From: Amaranthus tricolor
Taxonomy: Eukaryota > Streptophyta > Magnoliopsida > Caryophyllales > Amaranthaceae
Assembly: GCF_026212465.1 (NCBI RefSeq)
Contig: NC_080053.1
Location: forward strand, 16,571,156-16,635,155
Length of the DNA stretch: 64,000 bases
Direction: 5' to 3'
Part shown: piece by piece, positions 1 through 11,151 of the stretch
Numbering within the stretch: position 1 is the stretch's first letter
Layout of the letters: every line of letters begins with the position of its first letter
Program-made: the position numbers and the translations under genes
The notes under the pieces: model-generated
The model's database searches: none
What the model was told of the DNA's origin: nothing
Seen by the model: only the letters and a program-made list of their open reading frames with translations

Positions 1-82
1 AATCTATCCTAATTCGAACTTGATTCTAGCTTGTTTGTAGCAGTCATCCAACAACATTGACATATAATATAATGGGGATAAT

Positions 83-474
83 AGGGTGTTTCGCAATTGG
101 CTGTTGGTTTTTTTAATGGGATTGTTTGATCTGCTGGAATATGTTGGCTGTTTTTGTTGGCTTTTAAGCTAACTAAAAAAGCCAGCTGTTTATGGAGATA
201 TTTGATAAATTTAGGTATTAGCTGTTGGTTGTTTAGTAGAGAAAAAGTGGGTTAATAAGTCAAAAGTCAAACAAAAAAGCTAACCAGAGTTGCTTTTTTA
301 TTTTAGCTTGAAAGCCGGCTGAAATCAAAAGCCAAACAAAAAAGAAACAAGAGTAGGTTTTTATATTGGCTTAAAAGCCAACATTTCAGCTGTATAAAAG
401 TCATTATCTAATACTTTTTTGCCTTTTCAGTTGGCTTTATAAAAACCCAAGCAAAAAACCATTTACCAAATATC
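83..474. repeat. MITE candidate (hAT-like ends)
   Basis: Non-coding stretch with imperfect inverted ends: GGTGTTTCGCAATTGG near 86 and, inverted, GATATTTGGTAAATGG at 459-474. The inside is built from short direct and inverted repeats of a GGCTGTTGGTTTTT / AAAAAGCCAACAG type. GTGTTTGG-like ends are common in plant hAT MITEs, but no clean target duplication is visible. The rest of 1-715 shows no gene. Confidence 0.4.
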
Positions 475-715
475 TTCAATGTCGGTTCCAATAACAAAAT
501 TAAAGATACAGAGAATACGCCTTAAGAGCAAACTCACAAAGATACAGACTAGCTCATAATTATGCTTACAAAGTATAAACTATCAAGAGTGAAGGTGAAA
601 CCCATACTTTTAATGACCATCTTTGTGAAGATATAATCTTCCAGGCTTTCAGTACTAGGCGTCGGTAAAGGCTCATTCTGATTGAGATTTTTCCAACCCA
701 TAGTTTCCTAATCCT

Positions 716-867
716 GTGTTTTGTTTTGAGTCTTTCATGGGCGAGCTATACCATGAAGCGCCTTCTGGAGATGACAGCTCCGACATACTTTATCTGCGAT
801 CTCCATTAAATCTCTTTAAACACCATCGATGGAGTATTTCGGGCTTTTCATCCAGTCACTCAAAGTC

Positions 868-873
<6 letters not shown>
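716..873 (-). repeat. Short LINE fragment, duplicate of 1766-1936
   Basis: This segment matches 1766-1936 closely: both read GTGTTTTGTTTTGAGTC, then ATGACAGCTC, then CACCATCGATGGAGTATTT. Read on the - strand, it is the start of the zinc-binding domain (zf-RVT) at the C-terminus of L1-type LINE ORF2. Both copies run directly into trinucleotide repeats, so a block of LINE plus microsatellite was duplicated, or two 5'-truncated insertions lie close together. The open frame rich in Ser and Tyr over 716-1267 comes only from the simple repeat. Confidence 0.6.
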
Positions 874-1012
<139 letters not shown>

Positions 1013-1932
1013 AATTTTTTTTTGACAAACGATTTTCTATTAATCACAAACAAAATACTTTACAATCAGGGTATAAAGCCAGATATCCGGGGTTCTCCTT
1101 ATCAATTGCATCAATGTGAAAGTGGAGCCCACCTTCTAGGAAGAGTTTCCCACCTCATTCTTCATGTGACACGGGAGAAATCGGGATCTCTCAAAAAGCC
1201 ACACACGGAGGTACAAGCACTTGGCCTAAAAGCTACAAAAATGGAACATACAAAACAAGTAAGCTAATTGCCAACAAGCTAAACAGGCACCAGCTATCCG
1301 CAGGGATCTTGTTGGAGTTACTCAGTCCATGGCGGGACAGATTACTCGAACAGTATGATCGGGTTTAACTACAGATTTCTCAACCAGAGTGCAGTGGCCT
1401 CATTTAGAGATAGGGTGGCAAATCTGAATTTGGAATCAACTTTTATGGTGTCTACGACCCTCCGTATTGTCATTACTCTCTTATGCCATACCGCATCGTT
1501 TCTAACGTTCCAAATAGCGTATATGAGGTTGTAGAAGACTGAAGCTATGAGTCGCGATTTTGCCTTGGAAATACGGTGTTTTCTCGAAGCATGTCTTTCA
1601 TGTTCCTAATGTTCCAGTTAACACCCATCCAATTTTTAAGGGCTTTCATGCATTGGATGCTAAAGTTGCAATTGAAGAAAAGGTGTTCAATCGTTTCAGT
1701 TTGTATTCCACAAATGGGGCATATATCATCATCCACCACTCCCATACTTTTGTGCCGGTGTTTTGTTTTGAGTCTTTCATGGTAAGTGAGCCAGACCACG
1801 AAGCGGCTTCTGAAAATGACAGCTCGGTTCCATACTGCATTTGCCCAACATTACTTTATCTGTGATTCCCATTAGATCTCTGTAAACACCATCGATGGAG
1901 TATTTCGGACTTTTCATCCAGTCCCTCAAAGT

Positions 1933-1936
<4 letters not shown>
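1013..1936 (-). pseudogene. 5'-truncated LINE remnant (zf-RVT domain and 3' end)
   Basis: On the - strand, 1799 to 1545 encodes an 84-residue piece starting VWLTYHERLKTKHR and containing CPICGIQTETIEHLFFNC. This is the zinc-binding domain found after the reverse transcriptase in plant L1-type LINEs (zf-RVT). The upstream part of the domain is in a second frame (1840 to 1800), so there is a frameshift. Downstream (to about 1400) the frame is still protein-like (REVMTIRRVVDTIKVD), as in the usual ORF2 tail. The endonuclease and RT portions are absent: a dead, 5'-truncated copy. The A-rich stretch at about 1010-1025 (- strand) would be its tail. Confidence 0.7.

Positions 1937-1990
<54 letters not shown>
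1935..1990. repeat. (TTA)n microsatellite
   Basis: About 18 TTA units directly abut the truncated 5' side of the LINE remnant and mirror the repeat at 911-980 that follows the duplicate LINE fragment. Confidence 0.9.
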
Positions 1991-2359
1991 GGTAACTAAA
2001 AAATAACAAAATTTTTTAAAGGAGAAAAAATGTAACTAATAAAAAAAAGAAAAGAAAAAGAATTAAAATAAATGTTTATCTCAAGGGAAATTACTCGTAG
2101 TATTATTCTTGCTATAATTGTTATTTAAATTGAAGAAAAAACACTTCATTTTCATTAATACAATTCCAAGAAAAAAATTTCCATAGAAAAAAATTGAATT
2201 TTTTCATAATTCCCAATATGTATTCTACTATAAAACAAAAGATCAATTAATCTCTACAATGAGCTTTAATATTTCACCATACAAAAACTTTTTTACTATG
2301 AGTTCTAATATTTCACCAAACAAAAATTTGTATGATGATACAACAAGCAAACAATTGAA

Positions 2360-2557
2360 ATGAAGGAATTTCTGAAACAATTGATTGGGTTGGGTGTTGC
2401 TCCAATATTTAAGGATGTTATGTTAGAAGAGTATCCTCTTACTACCATGCTCAAGATGCTTGGGGAAGAAGTGTGTGTTTGTTCAATAAGTGAAACAGTT
2501 CACCATTATCCAATCTCTAAAGTTCAAGAGTTCAAAATCGAAGAGTCAAAGTTGTAA
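2360..2557 (+). CDS. Unrecognised short ORF, possible gene fragment
   Basis: A 65-residue frame (MKEFLKQLIGLG ... EFKIEESKL) that I do not recognise. After its stop, the next frame continues in protein-like, hydrophilic composition (FKGTPPSSKKTR ... NEDFINLESA) to about 2660. This suggests a longer coding piece broken by a 1-base shift, perhaps the C-terminal end of a host-derived sequence. There is no clear promoter or splice structure. The surroundings (1991-2359 and 2661-2852) are AT-rich with a T36 tract at 2755-2792. It may equally be a chance ORF. Confidence 0.25.
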   Translation: MKEFLKQLIGLGVAPIFKDVMLEEYPLTTMLKMLGEEVCVCSISETVHHYPISKVQEFKIEESKL

Positions 2558-2753
2558 GAAGTTGTTTAAAGGAACCCCTCCATCATCTAAGAAGACAAGA
2601 ATTACAGATGTCAATGGTGGATCTTCAATAAATGAAGATTTTATTAATCTGGAGTCCGCCTAAGGTTTTACCATCATATGGTTTAGAGTGGTGCCTCTGA
2701 TTTTTGCTTTGAAGTTGAAATATTATCATCTACATTGATTTATTTATGTTATC

Positions 2754-2754
<1 letters not shown>

Positions 2755-2792
<38 letters not shown>
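2755..2792. repeat. Poly-T tract
   Basis: A homopolymer run of about 36 T. It could be the poly-A tail of a - strand retroposed fragment, but no element body adjoining it is recognised. Confidence 0.8.
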
Positions 2793-2799
<7 letters not shown>

Positions 2800-2852
2800 G
2801 ATGTTAATGGCTGGGAGTGTTATGGCATGTTTGATGCATTATTGGAATATAA

Positions 2853-3945
2853 AAAGTATTAAAGTCTACACCATTCAGGCCAAATGACCGTTGACTAACC
2901 AAATAATCTTTGACCAGCCTAAATGACCGTTGACCACCACTAATCACTTTTGACTTTTGTTGACTATCCATGGACTTTCCTAATTACCAACAATACCGTT
3001 ATGTCTTAGCACTTTAACGTCGTTTTTTACCATCATAATGATTTTTTTTTCAAAAAACGGACGTCAAGATGTTATGAGGTAATTCTTTCGGAAATCCGGT
3101 CGAAACTAGTACTTATTTGCCTATTTCCCGATACATAGACCGAAAAAGATATTTAATGTCGTTTTTATCCCTCATAACGATATTTTTTTAAAAAACGGAC
3201 GTCACGATTATTCTCATGGGGTAGCTTTTTTGGAAATCCAGTCAAAACAAGTCCTTATTTGCTTATTTCCCGACACGTAGACCGAAAAAGATATTTAACG
3301 TCATTTTTAGCTATCATAACAATACTTTTTACAAAAACGGACGTCGCGATTACCCTCATGGGGTAACTTTTTAATAAATTCGGTAAAAACAAGTACTAAT
3401 TCGCCTATTTTTCGACATGTAGTCCGAAAAAGATATCTAAATGTAATCGCGACATCTGTTTTTTGAAAACATATCATTATGATGGCTAAAAACAATGTAT
3501 ATTTTTTTTGGTCTACGTATCGGGAAATAAGCAAATAAGAACTTTTTTCGACCGGAATCCCAAAAGAGTTACCCCATAAGGTTAATCGCGACGTCCGTGT
3601 TTTGAAAAAAATTGGTTTGATGGATAAAAACAACGTTAAATATCTTTTGCGGTCTACGTATCAGAAAATAGACAAATAAGTACCTGTTTTCACCGGATTT
3701 CCTAAAAAGTTACCCTATAAGAGTAACGACGTCGTCCGTTTTTTGAAATAAATATTGTTATGATGAGTAAAAATATTGTTAAGACGTAAGGGTACAATTG
3801 GTAATTAGGAAAGTCAAAGCTGATTATAGATGGTCAACAAAAGTCAAAGGTGATCAATGATGGTCAACGGTTATTTAGCCTGGTCAAAGATCATTTGAAT
3901 TGGTCAATGGTCACTTGGGCTAAATAGTGTAGACTTTGATACTTT
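2853..3945. repeat. Long palindromic (foldback) element with repeated arm units
   Basis: The ends mirror each other: AAGTATTAAAGTCTACAC at 2854 and, inverted, AAGTATCAAAGTCTACAC at 3944. The mirrored order continues to the centre near 3440. Each arm begins with TTGACC/GGTCAA-rich sequence and then carries three ~140-bp units. Each unit contains an ACGTCGTTTTT box, an AAAACGGACGTC box, a CATGGGGTA box and a GTAGACCGAAAAAGATATTT box. The CGGACGTC box recurs at about 3059, 3197 and 3340, and inverted near 3452, 3590 and 3732. There is no coding potential; the frame at 3307-3633 crosses the dyad. No convincing target duplication was found. Confidence 0.85.
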
Positions 3946-4735
3946 GGAGTCAGTAATGCGCAAAAAAACAAACTTTAAGACTGTGATTCGTAAAGAAGGG
4001 GATTTGCAAATTGACTTGATTTGCAAGTTCTAGTAAAGAAGGGGATTTACAATTTCTCTTCCCACGTCAATCTCTAGCAAACTGTTAACTTATTTATTTT
4101 AATAAAAAAAATTTGAATTTGTTTTTTATGCAATAAAGGCTTTAGAAACAATTTCATTTTAAAATAATTTCAGGTTTTGGTTTTTGTACATTTAATTTTT
4201 CGTTAGAAATTACATTTTTTTAGATAGTTGTTTAAATAAAAATGAGACTTAATAGATACAGATAATGGGACCAATTTACTAGCATTTGAGTTTTGGTTTT
4301 TGTTTGAAAGGTATCCTGCAAATGAAATTGGTATTGGTTTAAAAAGCCAAATTGAGTTTGAGTTTTAATGATCATTTGGTTAAATGATGATATTATTAAT
4401 ATTATATAAAGATGATTTGATATCAAAAGAAAATTTTCACTTCAATTGCAGTTCAGGATAAAAATATGGGATACAAATATATGTTCACAACTTGACCATT
4501 GTTTGGCTGTAAGATCAGTGAAGGAGAGTGTTCTTTTTAGAAAGGTGATGCCTTTGATGCTATTACTTCTACTTATTTAACTCTTTTTGTTGTTACTTGT
4601 TTGGATTTTTTATTGGTGGTCTAAGCATTCTGTGCTTGACAAAATGCGGAGAACTCCCCAGAGTTTGGAGCTTAAATAGGTATTTGGATATTTATTCATG
4701 AAAGTGAGGCAAGGCTTTAAAAAGGTTAGGCAACA

Positions 4736-5987
4736 TTGGAAAATTATAGAAAGTTAGGCAAGCTAGGTTGATGTCCATGGAAATTACTGCTGGAAGAGGC
4801 GTATATCCAAGTACATTTGGTCGAACGTATAGTACGTTGTTCGGTCAAATGAATTTTATTCTCACTTGGCAACTGCCGCACACCTTCAGAGACATATTGT
4901 TTTGGCCGAATGTCATCATCATTCGATTGAATATCATGGATTCGGTCAATCAAGTAGGAACACAACAATTTCATCAAAATCTTAGAAATGGCCAGTAGAC
5001 AAGTCATTCGGTCGAATGACATTATATTCGACTGAATGAAGTATCAAATTTGGTCGAATGCCATTGAAACACAGCTGCTAGATTTTGTTCTTTGATATTC
5101 GGCCGAATTGCCCTTATATTCAGTCGAATGGCTGTTTTACGCGGAATCGACATTCTTCTCAAGCTAATCTCGATGGCCATTTTGCGCACTTCAAACCCCT
5201 TTGTTCTTAGGTTATATAAACCCCAATTTATGCAGAATACTCATGCCTATTGTTACCCAACATTAGGACATTAACCCTTTATTGTTTTTCTTAGTTTATG
5301 CTCTAGATTAGTTTTATTGCTTTCTCTAATGTCTTCTATTTATGCTTCCTTTATTGCTTTGCTTTGGTTATTGCTTTCATTATTTTTCTTAGTGCTTTCT
5401 CAATTGCTTTCTTTTTTATTTCTTTCAAGTTCATTATGCTTAGTTTCATTCCTTCATTTATTGCTTTTGCCCAGTTATTTGGGGTTTCGATTAGCAAAAT
5501 CCTAGAAATTGAAAATTGTGCTTGTTGATTAAAGGTTTAGTTGAGAATCACATTCGTTGGGTGACGGAAATCGATACAAATCTTGTCCTGCCACTCCTAG
5601 GGAGACATAGGGCGATAATAGAACGTTCGTGTGACTTGTGGGGTCATCAACTTCCTCTCGTTATCTTGAGTTTCGGCGCAACGCCAGTGAATGATTGAGC
5701 TTCCTTCTTTTAAACTACAAACATTTGAGAGTATGTTCTTAGGGTGTAGTTAATCAATCCCCGCTTTGTATATTGATTGTTTTCATCGCATTTTGATTCT
5801 TGTCATTAGTTTAATTCTCAACACCCAACCTTCTATATAAACCTTCCTACATCAAAAGTTAAAGTCTAGCTTCCTTTGTCTTTGTGGTTCGATCCCCTAC
5901 TCCCACTATACTTGTGTAGTGTTTAGGTGTTATAAATATTATTTGATTAGGGTTTAGTATCAACAATTGCGAAAAACCCTGTTATCA
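4736..5987 (+). repeat. Probable 5' LTR of a decayed tRNA-Asp-primed LTR element
   Basis: The right edge is supported: GTTATCA (5981-5987), then AAA, then a primer-binding site. The left edge is uncertain. The 4800-5130 part contains many variants of TCGGTCGAATG / CATTCGACTGAA, partly palindromic. The 5317-5505 frame is a T-rich LTR stretch, not a gene. No matching second LTR lies in the window. The 790 bases before it (3946-4735) show no feature I can name. Confidence 0.5.
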
Positions 5988-5990
5988 AAA

Positions 5991-6008
5991 TGGCGCTGTT
6001 GCCGGGGA
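5991..6008 (+). other. Primer-binding site, tRNA-Asp type
   Basis: TGGCGCTGTTGCCGGGGA is complementary, with one mismatch, to the 3' end of plant tRNA-Asp(GUC). The same site, without the mismatch, serves the - strand element at 22315-22332. It marks a + strand element of the Tat/Athila kind. Confidence 0.8.
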
Positions 6009-7130
6009 CAAGGCATTGTATTTAAATTCTTGTTTTTCTTGATGTCGTTTGTATATACCTTTCTTTTTTTGAAGTTTATTTTGCTTTATAGCTGGATATC
6101 TTTTGCATCAAAATATCGAGTCTTTTTGTAGGTTCTTTGTAAAATATGGGGATTCTCTCCCTTATGGACATGAAATTGAAAAATGACAATTTTTCCTTAA
6201 TCTATATGAGGGTTTGAAGTATGAGACTAGAGAATTCATTGATGACATTCACTTTAATTCATTCCTTAATCAAACCCGGATGCTATATTTAAATTTCTTT
6301 CGATGCTTGGCCAAGGATACCTTTAAGAAAGAATTTCCCGGTTTCCCCCCCTAGACATCCCACTTACCTACCCCTTTGATCACGATGCATATGGTGATAC
6401 ACCAATAGGGGATGAGGTGGAGATGACAAGGAGTGTTATGCGTTGAAGTAGAGCCTTTGAGGAGAGCTTAGGTACCCATGACCCCCTTATGCCCTTGGCA
6501 TTAGATCATGACCTAGCACCTCCTAGCTCTAATGATTACTCTCTTCCACCTCTTGATGATCAAACCATGGATGAGTCTTGTGATGACATGTAATCCTTGC
6601 ATGAATGTCCCATTCCTATACATTTGCTTCACGACTCCTTATACCTTGTATTGATGTACCACTCATTTGTGAGGCTCATGTTGAGGTGCCTTGTGTGCCT
6701 TACATTGATGAACCTTTAACATATGTGCATGATCATCTATCGTGTGAGCCCTTAGACTTAAAGGTTATGTTTCCATTGTTGAGGAGTCTCAAGTACATGC
6801 CCCTAGCATGTCTTCGGTTGAGTTTAATTTTATATCTCTTCGTCATTATGATTTGCTCCCTACCGCCCTCCCCCATGCTCATATGGATGCTTGTGATGTC
6901 CCTCCTTCATAGACATATCATGACCTATGTTAATCTAGTGTTGTGGTTGATTTTGATGTACACAAGGGTTTGTACTAACGGTCCCCTGAAAGGAAACCTA
7001 CCAAAAGAGGAGGGCTCGAAAAAGAAAGAGAGCAAGGAAGAAGATGGCTCCACCCAGTCTTGGGAGAGCGCTACATTCATGTCCACCACCTAGCAACCCT
7101 GGTTCTAAGTTGCCTACCTTATTCACTACC
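6009..7130 (+). pseudogene. Decayed internal region of the LTR element
   Basis: Follows the primer-binding site. It has broken, protein-like frames, the longest 6605-7093 (162 residues, ending in a Lys/Glu-rich tract NLPKEEGSKKKESKEEDG). I see no gag CCHC knuckle, protease, RT or integrase motif, so this is either a truncated Tat/Athila-type element or a large non-coding derivative. It stops where Stowaway-like sequence begins (about 7131). The missing 3' half and second LTR indicate deletion. Confidence 0.45.
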
Positions 7131-7343
7131 GCTAAACGGACGGAGGGAGTAATATACTAGAGTAAGTAATACTCCGTCCTATTCCCTTTAAATGATTTTT
7201 TTACATTATTTATCAATCACTCTTATCATGTACTTTGTTTTTAATTTATAAGTTGAAACATTATCAAGTTGGATGTTGTTTGATTCATCTTATTATAAAT
7301 TTTATTTTTATAATATTTACTCAATCAAAATTAGAGATATTTA
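7131..7343. mobile_element. Stowaway-like MITE, left part (split by LINE)
   Basis: ACGGACGGAGGGAGTA at about 7138 faces TACTCCGTCC at 7170, the CTCCCTCCGTCC end typical of Stowaway/mariner MITEs. The start reads TACTCCGTCCTATTCCCTTT and the body is AT-rich. The matching right part lies 20.5 kb away at 27883-27945, after the LINE. Confidence 0.55.
7329..7343. repeat. LINE target-site duplication, left
   Basis: AATTAGAGATATTTA here and AATTAGAAACATTTA at 27883-27897 agree at 13 of 15 bases and flank the LINE exactly at its 5' end and after its A-tail. The mismatches fit an old insertion. Confidence 0.65.
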
Positions 7344-7410
7344 TGTCACTGTGACTTATTCTCCCTCTTGTTTCTCTCTCTAAGTTTTCTCGCTTGGTCT
7401 ACTACCAGCC

Positions 7411-8813
7411 ATGGCAAGGGGGAGAGGACGCCCTAGAAAACAAGAGATACGGAAATAGTTATCTTTTTCAGCCTCCTCAAAAGGCTCTGACTCCGCATCT
7501 TCCTTAACCGTTCAAACTATCAAACCTGAGAAAGTACCATCATCTTCGTCAGAAGCTATACCACAACCTGGAATCACCATTGTTGAGAACGAAGTGCTCA
7601 GCCCTCGGTCCTCGTTGGTCGAGCTACAAAGTCAAAGGTTATATAACCAATGGACGGCAGCCGTGCACGGTGGCGAAAATGAGGAGCCGTCAGAGGCTAA
7701 GGTTTCTAGAATCCGCAATTCTAACCTTTCAAACCCGAAACAACCCCGAATGCAGCAGCCTGGTCGTGGTAATCTCTCTGGCCAGTCGTCTGTCTCTAGG
7801 ACGCCTGCTTCTAAATTCCAGCAACCTACCTCAATTTTTAGAGGTCTGGTTCGCCAGCTGTCACCTGTCAGGTTCTAAGCTCCCTGCTACTGCCCATTTG
7901 GCTCCCTAGAATGCTCTCCAATCAGGTAGCCACTTGACCCCTCTTCTCCTATTAAAATCTCTTATGCTGATATCGTTGAGGAGCTTGAATTTTGGGGTAC
8001 ATCAGTTGTGTGCTATGTGCTAGGTGCTAACCCCCCTTTCCATGTGGTTGAGGGTTTTGTTCAACGCATTTGGAACGCTGAGACCATTGACAAAGTAGGT
8101 ACTGTAGCTAAGGGTATCCACCTTATTAGATTGAAAACAAAGGTTGACCTAGAATGAGCATGTGAATCTAATGGCATCCTGTTTGACAAAAAACCTTTTA
8201 TTGTCAAACCTTTGTCAAGAACTTGGTATATGAGAAACAAGAGCTTACAACACTACCTGTGTTGGTCAAATTCCCAGGACTTAGTATGCACAACTGGGGG
8301 GAATCTTGTTTGAAGATGATTTCTAGGATGCTTGTCAAGGTCATTAGGGTCGATAATGCTACACTCAATAAAGATAGAATGATGTTTGCCCGTCTCTTGA
8401 TGGATATGAATATCAAAAATGGTTTTCACGATCATGTGGCCTTTACAAATGAGGACGATGAACTAATTAATGTCAAAGTACGATTGGAAACCTATCTTAT
8501 GTGCTAAATGTAAGCAGTTAGGTCATATGGAGGATATGTGTAAAGTTGGAATTGTGTGCAGATGGATTGCCAAACCTACCCCTTCTGTTCCTACGACTGA
8601 TACAAACAAGGGTTAGCTCCTTATGGTGGAGGGTGATATGGATGCTGATGGTTTCGAAATCGTGAAATCCAAGAGCAAGGGTAAAACCCCTGTGATGGAG
8701 GATAATATTGTTTCTACTAGGTTGCTCAACACTAACAACGGGTTTGCCATCCTTGCTGACCCGATTACCTAAACTTCTGAGGATCCTATAACTGAAGCGC
8801 TGGGGGCTTTAAC
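7411..8813 (+). pseudogene. LINE ORF1 (DUF4283 + CCHC zinc knuckle), broken
   Basis: Nucleic-acid-binding ORF1 protein of an L1-type LINE. It starts with MARGRGRPRK, a usual basic start for plant L1 ORF1, then a Ser/Gln-rich linker. A DUF4283 domain follows (YADIVEELEFWGTSVVCYVL ... FDKKPFIVKPL, about 7965-8215). A CCHC knuckle follows (CAKCKQLGHMEDMC, about 8505-8550). A linker with DGFEIVKSKSKGK completes it. There are in-frame stops near 7456, 7876 and 8155, at least one frameshift near 8215, and the gypsy insertion at 8814 cuts the tail. Domain order and composition make the identification firm; it cannot be functional. Confidence 0.8.
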
Positions 8814-9254
8814 TGATCCAATTATGTGTGATGAATGAAGGATTTAACGCATAAATCAGATTTGATTCGAAAAATGAGGATATTCCAAGAACTGATGCAT
8901 AGAATGTCTTGATATGAACTGGACTGCCAAGCTTCAACTCAACACGTTTCTAGGCTTCCTCCTTCGACCTACGATGGAGTTTTCAGTATCTTTGGATAGG
9001 ATGGAGTGGTGTCTTGATGAACTCTCAAGGACACGCACAACCTTGAAGGGTAGACTGACCCTTAGTAACCCAATTGCACAGCAATTGAAATGAAAAATCA
9101 CTTAATGAAATTTCAGAAATTATCATTACTGAGTTTTTACAATGATCACATCATCTATTTATAAGCCTAAGACATACGAGTAAAGCAAGGAATCATACAC
9201 GTAAGGCAACTACCTATAACGGTCATAATGCCCACGTGGTATACATGTGCTTGA
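8814..9254 (-). repeat. 3' LTR of the gypsy element
   Basis: Matches 12521-12964 with scattered differences (for example ATGTGTGATGAATGAAGG against ATGCGTGATGAATAAATG). The inner edge near 9254 is not sharp, because the two copies diverge after GGTATACATG. Confidence 0.8.
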
Positions 9255-9306
9255 GTGATTCATGGTTTGAGTGCAGGATAAAGGGTTGAACTTTCAAATA
9301 GTGTGA

Positions 9307-10672
9307 TCATGTCTCTAATGCCCTAACTATAGCATAAAACTCCTTGTCATAGGTAGAATAATTAAGTCTACTACCATTTAACTTCTCACTAAAGTAGGCA
9401 ACATGTCTTCCCTCTTGTATCAACACAGCCCCAATCCCTTTCCCACTGGCATCACACTCAACCTCAAAGGGTTTAGTGAAGTCTGGTAATCTAAGAATAG
9501 GTGCTCTACACATTAATCCCTTAATCTGCTCAAAGGTTGCTTGAGCCTCAGTAGTCCACTGAAAAACCCCTTTCTTTGTGCATTCTGTTAAGGGTGACAT
9601 AATAGAACTAAAGTTCTTAATGAATCTCCGATAGAATGATGCTAACTCATGAAAGGACCTAACCTGTGTGATGGTTGTAGGTGTAGGCCTGGTAGTAATT
9701 CCCTCTACTTTAACAGAATCTACCTTGATTCCCTCCTTCCTAATGATAAATCCTAGGAAATTCACCTCTGATAACATGAAAGCACACTTCTCTATTTTTC
9801 CATAAAGTTGTTGTTTCCTTAGAACTTCAAATAACTTCCTAAGATGCTCAAGGTGATCACTCATTGTGCCACTGTAGATCAATATATCATCTAGGTAGAC
9901 TACCACAAATTTTCCAAGGAAGGGTCTCAACACCTCATTCATTAACCTCATAAATGTGCTAGGAACCCTAATTAGCCCAAAAGGCATCACCAACCAATCA
10001 TACAGTCCATATTTGGTCTTGAATGCTGTTTTCCACTCATCACCTTCTCTCATCCTAATCTGGTGATATCCACTCCTAAGATCTATCTTGCTAAACCAGC
10101 ATGCCCTTGCTAACTCATCTACCATGTCATCTAGCCCAGGCATAGGGAATCTGTACTTAACAGTGATGTTATTCACACTCCTTCTATCTACACATTCTCC
10201 ATGATCCATCTTTCTTAGGAACTAAAAGTGCAGGCACAACACAGGAACTTAGACTCTCCCTTACATACCCTCTAGCTAGCAACTCTTCTAACTGTTTTTG
10301 TAGTTCCTTAGCCTCAGTAGGGTTTGTCCTGTAAACTGGTTTGTTAGGTATAGGAGCCCCTGGTATCAACTCGATTCCCCTTATGGGTGGTAAACCTGGC
10401 GGTAGGTCATCAGGAAAAACATCTTGGAATTCCTTAATCAATTCCTGCACAGCTGGGTGAATAGATGTGTGTGTGGAAGGTAGCTCTTTGGTGAACAAAC
10501 CAAACACTTGGCTCCTTGATCTTAGTTCTCTATCACACTCTTTTCTTCCTATCAAATGTGTGGGTTGTTTGGTCTTAACAGGAGGTATGGCTTTGTGAGG
10601 GGGTAATGGCATCAACTCCTTGGTTCTACCCTTATGCCTCAAGGAATACACATTGGTATAACCATTACGCAT
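9307..10672 (-). pseudogene. Gypsy reverse transcriptase and truncated RNase H
   Basis: Two overlapping frames. 10672-10184 holds the RT start (EFQDVFPDDLPPGLPP, then [16 protein letters not shown]). 10209-9307 continues after a frameshift near 10200 with [30 protein letters not shown], the catalytic YLDD box ([12 protein letters not shown]) and the primer grip. It then runs into RNase H ([18 protein letters not shown] ... [16 protein letters not shown]). It stops there, although the family normally continues with the rest of RNase H and a full integrase. RT core residues are intact; the frameshift and truncation inactivate it. Confidence 0.85.
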
Positions 10673-10696
10673 AGTTTTCCTATCATGTTGCCATGG

Positions 10697-11128
10697 TCAC
10701 CCAAGCAACACATGACAAGCATCCATGGTCAGAACATCACAAAGCACTTGGTCATGGTAGGTGCCTATGCTAAAGCTCACCAAGCATTGCTTACTGACTG
10801 CATTCCCTGTACTATCATCTAACCATCTTAGTTTGTAAGGTCGAGGGTAAGATTTAGTGGTTAATCCCAAGGTTTTAACCAGCTCTTTGCTCACACAATT
10901 GGACTCACTGACTCCATCAATGATCAAATCACACAGCTTGTTCCTGATCTTACATTTTTTTTGAAAAATGTTTTCTCTTTGGTCTGAATTCTTGACCTGT
11001 GGGACTGTTTGAAGGTTTCTTCTGATCAGCAGATTGTGAAGCTCCTTCTCAGGGTAAACATGCTCTATATCCCCTTCCTCTTTACTCTCCTCAATAGTGC
11101 TTTCCTCCATTCTCTTCATTAATTCCAA
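10697..11128 (-). pseudogene. Gypsy aspartic protease region
   Basis: A 143-residue frame with the retropepsin-like segment CDLIIDGVSESNCVS, where related elements have LIIDGGS: the Asp is kept but the glycine after it is altered. It ends in DACHVLLG; the next codon is TGA where an Arg codon (CGA) would continue into PWQHD. So one C-to-T change separates protease from RT, which otherwise follow without a gap. Confidence 0.7.
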
Positions 11129-11151
11129 GCTATTGACTCTAAAGGATCCCG

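Noticed and set aside
3059..3740. Regular ~140-bp spacing that might suggest a CRISPR array
   Set aside because: Repeats mirror about a centre, units are long and diverged, and the genome is a plant; it is a foldback element.
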